Shown: in pieces, positions 1-6,801 of the stretch
How positions within the stretch are numbered: the stretch's first letter is position 1
How the letters are laid out: every line of letters starts with the position of its first letter
Virus record (IMG/VR): IMGVR_UViG_3300008012_000200
Location: 1-23,664 of that record
DNA: 23,664 nucleotides
DNA from: a virus
Reading direction: 5' to 3' (one strand)
Made by a program: the position numbers and the translations under genes
The notes under the pieces: model-generated
Told to the model about the DNA's origin: nothing
What the model saw: only the letters and a program-made list of their open reading frames with translations
Database searches by the model: none

Positions 1-189
1 GAGGTTAAACACAATATTACTCTATCTGAAAAGTTTAAAGATATTGAAATTTACATTAAAAACACTAAATCTGATCCTGTAGCATGGAAAAGATTTATTA
101 AAATGACTAAAATTTTAGATAAAGATAGGAATCAAAACTTTGCCACTGTTTTCCCGGAGTTTTACAAGTTAATACAACACACAATATAA
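1..189 (+). CDS. 3' end of an unrecognised phage protein (partial)
   Basis: The window opens inside a reading frame of 62 codons that ends in TAA at 187-189; its start lies upstream. The visible tail is lysine- and aromatic-rich, with a run D-P-V-A-W-K-R-F followed by L-D-K-D-R-N-Q and an F-P-E-F-Y segment. From memory this is reminiscent of the C-termini of radical SAM 'twitch'-domain proteins carried by marine T4-like phages, but no iron-sulfur or SAM motif is in view, so that is only a weak suggestion. The frame is open throughout and is followed by a short spacer and a new gene, so a real coding end is likely. The function should be treated as unknown. Confidence 0.75.
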   Translation, partial: EVKHNITLSEKFKDIEIYIKNTKSDPVAWKRFIKMTKILDKDRNQNFATVFPEFYKLIQHTI

Positions 190-211
190 TTTTAAATAAA
201 TGGCAAAACGA

Positions 212-222
212 ACTAAATATAT
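212..222 (+). promoter_or_regulatory. T4-late-promoter-like box just upstream of the 198-aa gene
   Basis: The octamer ACTAAATA at 212-219 matches the T4 late promoter consensus TATAAATA in its last six bases and continues as TAT. It ends 8 nt before the ATG at 228. There is no Shine-Dalgarno sequence between the box and the start. The same TAAATA-(C/T)-AT string stands at almost the same distance before the genes at 1685 and 3294, which supports a shared signal. A second TAAATA string lies at 193-198. Confidence 0.5.
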
Positions 223-227
223 CTATT

Positions 228-824
228 ATGAGCACATTTACACAATATCTGACAGAATCTGCGAAACAATACGACTACAAGATTAAAGTAGCAGGTGAAC
301 TAGACAAAGATTTTGCGAACAAACTAGAAACTGCACTGGGCAAATTTGATGTTGCTAAATTATCAGCAGGAAAAAGTTATCCAATACAAGAAACTCCGTT
401 AGACTTTCCGCAATTTAAAAACACAAATGTAACAATATTTGATGCCACAACAAACTATCCAGCAAGTGTTTTCGAATTGACAGAATATCTTGCCAACTAT
501 CTAAACCTTGGAAGAAATCAAATCGTTGTTCGTAAACCAGGTGAGCCTACAGAACAATACCAAGCAGACGAAAAAGTAAAAAATGATTTTGCTTCTGTTC
601 TACAAGATGTTGAATACAAAGATGCTCCAAAAACAAAAGCAGATGAAGTGTATGGCGACAAAGCAAACCAAAGCCTACTAAAAGAATTATTGAAAGACAG
701 ACAAGAGAACAAGGACCATCCAAAGGGTGGTGAGACAGGAGTTCAGAGTCACATTGAAGAAAAAGGTACTCCTAGTCCTCTTTCAAAAGCAACCAACCCA
801 CACCCAGACCCAAAAAGGAAATAA
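228..824 (+). CDS. conserved marine phage protein, probably virion-associated
   Basis: This encodes a 198-aa soluble protein. The N-terminal two thirds look like a compact folded domain: a Y-D-Y-K-I-K-V-A-G-E-L strand near residue 15, a helix L-E-T-A-L-G-K-F around residues 33-40, and a D-F-P-Q-F segment near residue 60. The last 60 residues are hydrophilic, lysine- and proline-rich and probably disordered. I recall similar N-termini in cyanophage and pelagiphage virion or hypothetical proteins encoded near the terminase, but cannot name a function. The start at 228 is chosen because a late-promoter-like box lies directly upstream and the preceding gene ends at 189. The next gene begins 5 nt after its stop. 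No cysteines, signal peptide or membrane segment are visible. A capsid-associated role is inferred from position only. Confidence 0.8.
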   Translation: MSTFTQYLTESAKQYDYKIKVAGELDKDFANKLETALGKFDVAKLSAGKSYPIQETPLDFPQFKNTNVTIFDATTNYPASVFELTEYLANYLNLGRNQIVVRKPGEPTEQYQADEKVKNDFASVLQDVEYKDAPKTKADEVYGDKANQSLLKELLKDRQENKDHPKGGETGVQSHIEEKGTPSPLSKATNPHPDPKRK

Positions 825-829
825 GCACT

Positions 830-1645
830 ATGGAAATGATTGACGTACTACAAAGATTAAAAGAAATAGCAGAGAGCAAACCAGAATTGGTCAAAGACGC
901 TGTGGAGAACGTTGAGAGAACTAATCCGGTCAAAGAAGGTGGTGTTAAAAATTGGGTCATGGACATGGAACAGGATGCCACTGAAATGAGCAGAGAAGAA
1001 TGGATCAAAAAACACGGACAGTCTTACGTTCACATCTATGACAAGGTGCAAAAAGAAAAAGAATTTGAAAGCAAGGAAATGAAAAAAGAATCAGTGAACG
1101 AAGCAATTACTATCGCGACAGATTCACCCCAGGAAGCATCAATGATGATGCAAATATTGAAATTGGCAGGTGTACAACCAGTTGATCAGGCAATGATCAA
1201 CCAACCATCGGAACAAGAAGGTTGTGGCTGTGATGATAACTGCTCATGTGGCGGCAACTGCGGCGATGACTGTGACTGTGAGAACTGTGGCAAGCAAGAA
1301 GAAACATATGCGAACGAGCCTGACACAAAAACTCAATCAGTGGATGATTTAGTGAATGTACATTCGGGCGGGTTAAACAGACAGAAACAGACTTTTCCAA
1401 AAATAGCAGGTGGAGACAATCCAATGCAAAAGACCACAGAAGAGTTGGCGAACTCTTTGAGAGAACAATACAATTCGTTCAAAGAAAATTATGCCAAAGC
1501 GTTGGAAGAAGCGAAAGCAAAAAGTCCATATGCTATCGGAATGGCACAGGCAATGAAATCTACAGGTGACAAACCACCTCTAGAAAAGAGCACTATCAAA
1601 AAGGCTCATGACATTGCTAAGAGCATTAAAAAATCACAAAAGTAA
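830..1645 (+). CDS. acidic phage protein with an eight-cysteine cluster, possible scaffold or virion component
   Basis: This encodes a 271-aa highly charged protein that I do not recognise by name. Residues 1-95 are helical and Lys/Glu-rich. Around 91-118 it carries an A-I-T-I-A-T-D-S-P segment followed by M-M-Q-I-L-K-L-A-G-V, a short pattern that recurs in the 780-aa neighbour. Residues 132-153 contain eight cysteines (132, 134, 138, 140, 144, 148, 150, 153) interleaved with Gly and Asp, as in metallothionein-like or zinc/iron-binding knuckles. The C-terminal 70 residues are helical and basic. The sequence AAGGAAATAAG before the ATG at 830 includes a plausible ribosome binding site overlapping the previous stop. 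Its place between a virion-type gene and the terminase suggests late expression. It sits where a small terminase (gp16) might be expected, but nothing in it shows a DNA-binding small-terminase fold. Confidence 0.8.
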   Translation: MEMIDVLQRLKEIAESKPELVKDAVENVERTNPVKEGGVKNWVMDMEQDATEMSREEWIKKHGQSYVHIYDKVQKEKEFESKEMKKESVNEAITIATDSPQEASMMMQILKLAGVQPVDQAMINQPSEQEGCGCDDNCSCGGNCGDDCDCENCGKQEETYANEPDTKTQSVDDLVNVHSGGLNRQKQTFPKIAGGDNPMQKTTEELANSLREQYNSFKENYAKALEEAKAKSPYAIGMAQAMKSTGDKPPLEKSTIKKAHDIAKSIKKSQK

Positions 1646-1669
1646 TACTTTTTACACCTCTTTTTCTTT

Positions 1670-1680
1670 ATTAAATACAT
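1670..1680 (+). promoter_or_regulatory. T4-late-promoter-like box before the terminase gene
   Basis: ATTAAATA at 1670-1677 followed by CAT matches the core of the T4 late promoter TATAAATA. It ends 7 nt before the gp17 ATG at 1685, so a transcript starting at the usual distance would begin almost at the start codon. No purine-rich ribosome binding site is present in the short T-rich spacer that precedes it. Confidence 0.55.
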
Positions 1681-1684
1681 TGCT

Positions 1685-3280
1685 ATGGCATATGTAAGTT
1701 TAGATTCTGAGCAAATTAAAAAAGCCAATAAGAAACACAAATATACCAAAGAACAGGTATTGGAACTAGAGAAGTGTATGGATCCCAAAACAGGACCATT
1801 ATACTTCATGAAGAAATTTATCAAAATTCAGCACCCCACAAAAGGTTCAATGGCTTTCGAACCATATGCTTATCAAGAAAGGTTAATCGAAAGTTATAAT
1901 GATCATAGATTTTCGATAGCAATGTTGCCACGTCAGACAGGTAAAACTACTTGTGCTTCTGGCTACATCATTTGGTATGCGATGTTCAGACCGGATTCAC
2001 AAATATTGATCGCGGCACACAAATACGCAGGAGCATCGGACATTATGTCAAGGGTGCGTTACGCATACGAGATGTTACCTAGTTGGATTAAGGCAGGTGT
2101 TAATCAGTACAACAGGAACTCTATAGAGTTTGACAACGGATCCAAGATCATGGCAACTACTACAACTGAGAATACAGGACGAGGTATGTCCTTGACGATG
2201 ATCTACTGCGACGAATTTGCATTCGTTCAACCGCCTGAGAAGGCTGTGGAATTTTGGACTTCTCTGTCTCCAACACTGTCCACAGGAGGAAAATGCCTAA
2301 TCACTTCTACACCCAACTCGGATGAAGATCAGTTCGCATTGATTTGGAAAGAAGCACTCAAACGATATGATGAATTCGGCAATGACAACATTGTAGGCAC
2401 CAATGGTTTCTATGCCATGAAGGCACACTGGTCAGAACATCCTGACCGAGACGAGGTATGGGCCGCGGCTGAGAGATCCAGGATCGGTGAAGAGAGATTC
2501 CGTCGAGAGCACGAATGTGAATTCTTGATCTATGACGAGACTCTTGTAAATTCTGTGAGACTAATCGAGTTGGAAGGTAAGGATCCTATATGGGTTCAAG
2601 GCCAAGTACGTTGGTATTCCAAACCCAAACCTAAACACACATACATGGTCGCACTAGATCCTGCGATCGGTACAGGCGGAGACTATGCGGCTATACAGGT
2701 TATTGAGTTACCTACATTCAAACAGGTAGCCGAATGGCATCATAACATGACTCCAGCAAACCAACAAATTAGAATATTACAAAGTATCAATGAACACATC
2801 CACGACACAATAATAGAACAGGACTCGTCGGCCACTCCTCAGATATTCTATTCCATGGAAAACAACACACTGGGAGAAGCGGCATTAATGCGAGTGATGG
2901 ACGTGGGTGAAGAAAATATAAAAGGTATGTTCCTGTCCGAACCCATCAGAAAAGGACACAGACGTAAATTCCGAAGAGGGTTCAACACCACTGCCAAACA
3001 CAAGATCGATGCCGGTGCTAAATTTAAAGAATTAGTTGAAAATAATAAACTAGAACTGAATTCTAAGGCTCTCATATCAGAACTTAAAACATTTGTTGCA
3101 ACTGGTGTTAGTTATAAAGGAAAACCGGGGGAGCACGATGACCTTGTAAGTGCTATGCTGTTGGCCACTCGTATGATGAAAGTGTTAGCGGATTTTGATC
3201 CTAAAATCTTTGAACACTGGACCAATAGGACCGCAGAATACACAGCACCAATGCCTATTTTTGCTAACCTGGGTGTTTAA
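1685..3280 (+). CDS. gp17: terminase large subunit (gp17-like packaging ATPase/nuclease)
   Basis: This is the motor protein that pumps phage DNA into the prohead through the portal and cuts the concatemer. The 531-aa protein has the T4 gp17 layout. The N-terminal ATPase has a Walker A L-P-R-Q-T-G-K-T-T at 81-89 (the deviant packaging-type P-loop), a Walker B ending I-Y-C-D-E at 173-177, and a coupling motif T-S-T-P near 207-210. The C-terminal RNase H-like nuclease has D325 in V-A-L-D-P-A-I-G-T, a candidate acidic residue near E392, and the D-D pair at 485-486 in E-H-D-D-L-V-S-A. T4 gp17 is about 610 aa, so this is a somewhat shorter, marine-type version. The start at 1685 is the first Met after the stop of the previous gene and follows a late-promoter-like box. 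No inactivating change is seen. Confidence 0.97.
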   Translation: MAYVSLDSEQIKKANKKHKYTKEQVLELEKCMDPKTGPLYFMKKFIKIQHPTKGSMAFEPYAYQERLIESYNDHRFSIAMLPRQTGKTTCASGYIIWYAMFRPDSQILIAAHKYAGASDIMSRVRYAYEMLPSWIKAGVNQYNRNSIEFDNGSKIMATTTTENTGRGMSLTMIYCDEFAFVQPPEKAVEFWTSLSPTLSTGGKCLITSTPNSDEDQFALIWKEALKRYDEFGNDNIVGTNGFYAMKAHWSEHPDRDEVWAAAERSRIGEERFRREHECEFLIYDETLVNSVRLIELEGKDPIWVQGQVRWYSKPKPKHTYMVALDPAIGTGGDYAAIQVIELPTFKQVAEWHHNMTPANQQIRILQSINEHIHDTIIEQDSSATPQIFYSMENNTLGEAALMRVMDVGEENIKGMFLSEPIRKGHRRKFRRGFNTTAKHKIDAGAKFKELVENNKLELNSKALISELKTFVATGVSYKGKPGEHDDLVSAMLLATRMMKVLADFDPKIFEHWTNRTAEYTAPMPIFANLGV

Positions 3281-3290
3281 ATAAATACAT
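3280..3290 (+). promoter_or_regulatory. T4-late-promoter-like box before the 780-aa gene
   Basis: AATAAATA at 3280-3287 followed by CAT differs from the T4 late promoter TATAAATA at one base. It lies directly after the terminase stop codon and ends 6 nt before the ATG at 3294. There is no room for a ribosome binding site downstream of a transcription start placed at normal distance. Confidence 0.55.
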
Positions 3291-3293
3291 CAT

Positions 3294-5636
3294 ATGATAT
3301 CAGCACAAACGTCTCAGGACCTTTTTAACAAGATTAGAAGCAAGTTTTCTAACCTACAAATCGGAAATAGCCTCGGAGAAACTACTGCGAATCCTCAGGA
3401 AGCAACTTTTTTTGACTTTGAATTTACTGAGGATGCAGATACATTTGGCAGAATATCCATATCACTAGCCGACGGCGAAAATGTCAAAGTATACTATAAC
3501 AAGGGTCTAGTTGATAAAATTAACGAAGAGGACAAAAAGGGCTGGTATTCTTTCCTTAAAGAACTAAAGGACTTTGCCGTAACACATCAATTGGGGTTTG
3601 ATGTACGAGATATCACCAAATCCAACCTCACACAGCAGGACTATGAAAATCTTGCAGATACGAACAAAACGGTAAATACAGACGGTATGTCAGAAGAATT
3701 AAGCAGAATTACAAAATTAGCAGGATTGGCAGAAGGACTTACGGGTACTTCTAAAAGTTCATTTGAGAATTTAGATAAAACCAAACTAATTATACGTCAC
3801 TCTAAAGCGGTGGACGAGAACATACCAGGCGACAGAACAAGGAACATCAATTCATTGTACATTGAAAATCAAGAGGGTGAGAGATTCAAATATCCTGTGA
3901 TCCATTTGGCGGGTGCTAGAGCAATGGCAAGACACGTGGCCAATGGCGGTGCACCACACGACGACTTTGGAAAACATATCGTGGGAGTGAGCGAACAGAT
4001 TGCTCAACTGAATTCTTTCTCGAGATATGCGGCCAACAAAGATCAATTAAACGATTCAGCGGGTGACATTATTGAAAAAGCAAAACTAAAATTAGAAACA
4101 ATGAGAAAATATATCAAAGGACTTTCTAAACAAAAAAATTACGAAGCAGTGAAAGAGACTTTCCAACCTACTGAAACACCAGAATTAGACGACGAAGCAA
4201 GAGCATCGTTGAGAGAAAAGTTCACGCTCAAACACATGGACGACAGAGTTGAATCTGCTCTGCCTTTACTACATAGTATTATGCAAGAAGCGGACAAACC
4301 AGAAGACGAAATAGCAGATCCGGAAATGGACAAACCTTTATCAGACAAAGATGCAGAGATACCCGCACCAGTCGACGCGGCACCGATGGTTCAACAATTT
4401 CTTTCCGATCCAGAAAACAAACTGGTATTGAGACAGGATCCTGCCGCTGATCAAATGCTACAAAGAACAAAATTTACAAACAAGAACACAATGTTGTCAT
4501 CAATATTGAGTGACATAGCCTCAAGGATGTTGACCAAGACACCCGAACAAGATAGAGTGGCAAACTTTGCATCACACGTGGCAAATGAAATAGGCCAAGA
4601 AGGTGCACCTTTCTTTGAACCACACAAGAATTACATCAGAGATAAAAAAGTTGCATTCCAATTGGCAAAGAGATACATCGACGATTACAAAAAAATGAAA
4701 CAGGATCCAGAATATGCCTCACAAGTTAGAATGGATCCACAGGCATACGAACCCAAGAAAGATAGAAAAGGCCAAGCCAAAGAAGAACAGGCGTTCGAGG
4801 GTTGGGCAGACAACATCACAGAACAGAAACCATATGTTTCTATGTACAGAGGTGATGACGGTAAAATGGTATACGATGTGCTGGACAAAGACGGCGAGTC
4901 AGCATATGTTAGTTCAGAATATGATACTGCAACAGATTATCTAAAAAAGAATTTTGACAGACTGGCAGGCAGAGAGACTGTAAGCACAGATACTGCAAGT
5001 ACAGATAATCCGTTAAGGGGAACTTCCGGAGATATCGACTCCTTCAACGCAGAAGGACAGGATGATGTAAACGAAAATCCAGAAACAGATCAAGAAATGT
5101 CAATGGATTATGAATTCACAGGAGACGATGGTGAAATGGCATATGGCACATTGCACTACAAAGTGGTAAATGGCAAAGTGGATCCAAACTCATTGAGGGG
5201 TGAATCGGAATACGAAGGCAATGCCAAAGTGGACGACGAGTTTGCCACAGACATGGTCAAGCCGGGTGGTGCTGATCACGAAGAAGCACTTGCGGCCGCT
5301 CAGGATGATTACAATTATGAGGCACAGCGTATGCAAAGCAAGTTTGGTGAAGGCAACGAGTTCGCACTGGCAGTACAGAAAGCCAAAGCGGCCGGCATGA
5401 AAGCAGGCGATAAATTCAAAGTAGGCGATAAAGAATACACATTAAAAGATGCTGTTGAACTAGCAGGATTAAAACTAGAAGAATTTTTTAACGAAGAAGA
5501 ATTAGCAGAAGCAAAACCAGACTTCCTGGATCTGGACAAAGATGGCAATAAGACAGAGCCAATGAAATCCGCGGCCAAAGATGCCAAAAAAGAATCCACA
5601 GAACTAGACTCCATACGGAAATTAGCCGGTATCTAA
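3294..5636 (+). CDS. large conserved marine phage protein, probable virion or prohead component
   Basis: This encodes a 780-aa acidic protein. Residues 1-125 form a distinct N-terminal domain (F-F-D-F-E-F near 39-44, G-R-I-S-I-S-L near 52-58, W-Y-S-F-L-K-E-L near 84-91, F-D-V-R-D-I-T-K-S-N-L at 102-112). Residues 155-300 contain a second one, with L-I-I-R-H-S near 165-170, N-I-N-S-L-Y-I-E, and H-L-A-G-A-R-A-M-A-R-H-V at 204-215. I remember this two-domain arrangement from other marine T4-like phages, where it is annotated only as hypothetical or structural. The rest is a long hydrophilic, Asp/Glu/Lys-rich region with D-D-G-rich repeats. An EF-hand-like loop (D746, D748, D750, G751, E755) sits near the C-terminus. 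The patterns L-A-G-L at 142-145 and L-A-G-I at the very end echo the 271-aa protein. The enzymatic role is unknown; position and the late box suggest a capsid-maturation or virion protein. Confidence 0.85.
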   Translation: MISAQTSQDLFNKIRSKFSNLQIGNSLGETTANPQEATFFDFEFTEDADTFGRISISLADGENVKVYYNKGLVDKINEEDKKGWYSFLKELKDFAVTHQLGFDVRDITKSNLTQQDYENLADTNKTVNTDGMSEELSRITKLAGLAEGLTGTSKSSFENLDKTKLIIRHSKAVDENIPGDRTRNINSLYIENQEGERFKYPVIHLAGARAMARHVANGGAPHDDFGKHIVGVSEQIAQLNSFSRYAANKDQLNDSAGDIIEKAKLKLETMRKYIKGLSKQKNYEAVKETFQPTETPELDDEARASLREKFTLKHMDDRVESALPLLHSIMQEADKPEDEIADPEMDKPLSDKDAEIPAPVDAAPMVQQFLSDPENKLVLRQDPAADQMLQRTKFTNKNTMLSSILSDIASRMLTKTPEQDRVANFASHVANEIGQEGAPFFEPHKNYIRDKKVAFQLAKRYIDDYKKMKQDPEYASQVRMDPQAYEPKKDRKGQAKEEQAFEGWADNITEQKPYVSMYRGDDGKMVYDVLDKDGESAYVSSEYDTATDYLKKNFDRLAGRETVSTDTASTDNPLRGTSGDIDSFNAEGQDDVNENPETDQEMSMDYEFTGDDGEMAYGTLHYKVVNGKVDPNSLRGESEYEGNAKVDDEFATDMVKPGGADHEEALAAAQDDYNYEAQRMQSKFGEGNEFALAVQKAKAAGMKAGDKFKVGDKEYTLKDAVELAGLKLEEFFNEEELAEAKPDFLDLDKDGNKTEPMKSAAKDAKKESTELDSIRKLAGI

Positions 5637-5643
5637 TTACCAA

Positions 5644-5693
5644 AATAATATAATATTTCACTAGACACAAGATAAATAAGTGTGTATATTATT
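5644..5693 (+). promoter_or_regulatory. structured AT-rich leader of gp32, candidate autoregulatory operator
   Basis: A perfect 9-bp inverted repeat (5644-5652 with 5685-5693) encloses a nested CACA/TGTG pair (5666-5669 with 5681-5684) and a late-promoter-like box. Downstream the leader is A-rich and unstructured up to the ribosome binding site at 5744. T4 gp32 is known to repress its own translation through a folded element followed by an unstructured AU-rich tract in its leader. The layout here is similar, but equivalence is inference. If transcription starts at the box at 5671, the left arm would not be in the RNA, so the fold applies only to read-through or upstream transcripts. Confidence 0.35.
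5671..5678 (+). promoter_or_regulatory. late-promoter-like box in the gp32 leader
   Basis: GATAAATA differs from the T4 late promoter TATAAATA at the first base only. It lies 81 nt upstream of the gp32 ATG, so unlike the boxes at 212, 1670 and 3280 it would give a leader of about 75 nt that contains the ribosome binding site. Confidence 0.45.
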
Positions 5694-5743
5694 CATTATG
5701 TCTAATATACATTTAGGCAAAACAAAAACAAACATAGGCACAC

Positions 5744-5751
5744 AAAGGAGG
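5744..5751 (+). promoter_or_regulatory. strong ribosome binding site of gp32
   Basis: AAAGGAGG is near-perfectly complementary to the 16S rRNA 3' end and lies 8 nt before the ATG at 5760. It is by far the best Shine-Dalgarno sequence in the window, which fits the very high protein copy number gp32 needs. It also fixes the start codon. Confidence 0.85.
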
Positions 5752-5759
5752 CTTACATT

Positions 5760-6737
5760 ATGGCTACATTGGCTGAAATAAGAGCGAAGTTAAAATCTCA
5801 AGAAGTGAATCGCTCCACTTCTAACACAGGCGGCGACAACGCCATCTACCCACATTGGAACATACAGGAAGGACAGGAAGCGGTAGTACGTTTCTTACCG
5901 GACAAAGATCCAAACAACACTTTTTTCTGGACAGAGAGAGCAATGATCAAATTGCCTTTTGCTGGAATTAAAGGACAAGCAGATTCAAGACCAGTACAGG
6001 TACAGGTACCATGCATGGAGATGTATGGAAAGACTTGCCCGGTACTGACTGAAGTGAGACCGTGGTTCAAAGACAAATCAATGGAAGACATGGGAAGAAA
6101 ATATTGGAAAAAGAAATCTTACATTTTCCAAGGTTTTGTTCTGCAGAACCCATTAGCGGAAGAAACAACACCTGAGAATCCAATCAGAAGATTCATCATT
6201 GGACCTCAGATCTTCAACATCATCAGATCAGCGTTGATGGATCCAGAAATGGAAGAGTTACCAACTGATTCTGTGAGAGGTGTGGACTTCAGGATAACCA
6301 AAACTTCCAAAGGTGGTTATGCTGACTACTCCACTTCCAAATGGTCGAGAAGAGAAAGAGCATTGGATGAAGCAGAGAGATCTGCAATCGATAAGTTCGG
6401 GTTGCATAATCTATCTGACTTTAGACCAAAAGAACCTAGTGATGCAGAAGTTAAGATAATCAAAGAATTATTTGAACAATCTGTAAATGGTGAGGCTTAC
6501 GATCTAGAAAAATACGGACAGTATTATAGACCAGCAGGAGTAAGTGCACCTCAAAAGAGTTCTACTACTGATCAATCCTCTAATACAGAATCTGCACCAG
6601 CAGAATCTCCAAAGGAAGAAACAAAAGTAGAAACAACTAAAGTGGCTCAACCAGCACCAACATCAGCACCAGCAGGTGATAGTGCCAAGAGAGCAGAAGA
6701 CATCTTGAAACTTATTAGATCAAGACAAGCAAAATAA
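5760..6737 (+). CDS. gp32: single-stranded DNA binding protein gp32
   Basis: This coats single-stranded DNA during replication and recombination, and hands it to UvsX with the help of UvsY. The 325-aa protein is close in length to T4 gp32 (301 aa). An N-terminal basic/helical stretch (residues 1-20) fits the cooperative-binding domain. The central OB-fold core spans about 25-255, with the aromatic/basic segments W-F-K-D-K-S at 102-107, Y-W-K-K-K-S-Y at 115-121 and F-R-I-T-K near 177-181. T4 gp32 binds zinc through one His and three Cys; here only C85 and C93 are visible in that region, so the zinc site is reduced or absent. The tail is a Pro/Ala/Ser/Thr/Glu-rich linker (about 260-308) ending in a helix R-A-E-D-I-L-K-L-I-R with a basic end, unlike the acidic T4 tail. 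The gene lies directly before uvsX behind a strong ribosome binding site. Confidence 0.93.
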   Translation: MATLAEIRAKLKSQEVNRSTSNTGGDNAIYPHWNIQEGQEAVVRFLPDKDPNNTFFWTERAMIKLPFAGIKGQADSRPVQVQVPCMEMYGKTCPVLTEVRPWFKDKSMEDMGRKYWKKKSYIFQGFVLQNPLAEETTPENPIRRFIIGPQIFNIIRSALMDPEMEELPTDSVRGVDFRITKTSKGGYADYSTSKWSRRERALDEAERSAIDKFGLHNLSDFRPKEPSDAEVKIIKELFEQSVNGEAYDLEKYGQYYRPAGVSAPQKSSTTDQSSNTESAPAESPKEETKVETTKVAQPAPTSAPAGDSAKRAEDILKLIRSRQAK

Positions 6738-6749
6738 ACCCCTTAAATT

Positions 6750-6787
6750 ACCAAGTAGTCATTCTATTGACAGCATGGCTACTTGGT
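6750..6787 (+). other. long intergenic hairpin between gp32 and uvsX
   Basis: Bases 6750-6762 pair with 6775-6787 over 13 bp with a single G-U. One T/C mismatch and two more pairs (6764-6765 with 6772-6773) follow, closing a 6-nt loop. The stem ends 14 nt before the uvsX ATG. No T-run follows on the + strand, so it is not a canonical intrinsic terminator. A role in 3'-end protection of gp32 mRNA, RNase processing, or damping of uvsX translation is possible. Confidence 0.7.
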
Positions 6788-6801
6788 GCTAATATAAGAA
6801 T

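Noticed and set aside
830-1645. Small terminase subunit gp16
   Set aside because: Position before gp17 is suggestive, but the protein has a cysteine cluster and long charged segments and no small-terminase-like helix-turn-helix.
4714-5400. Short plus-strand open frames inside the 780-aa gene
   Set aside because: They are out of frame with a long, motif-bearing gene and have no plausible start signals.
5698-5781. A 27-codon open frame in the gp32 leader starting at the ATG at 5698
   Set aside because: It has no ribosome binding site, runs into gp32 in another frame, and encodes nothing recognisable. The leader is better explained as regulatory sequence.
6750-6787. Intrinsic terminator after gp32
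   Set aside because: The stem is strong, but there is no T-run after it on the + strand, so I list it as a hairpin of unknown role.
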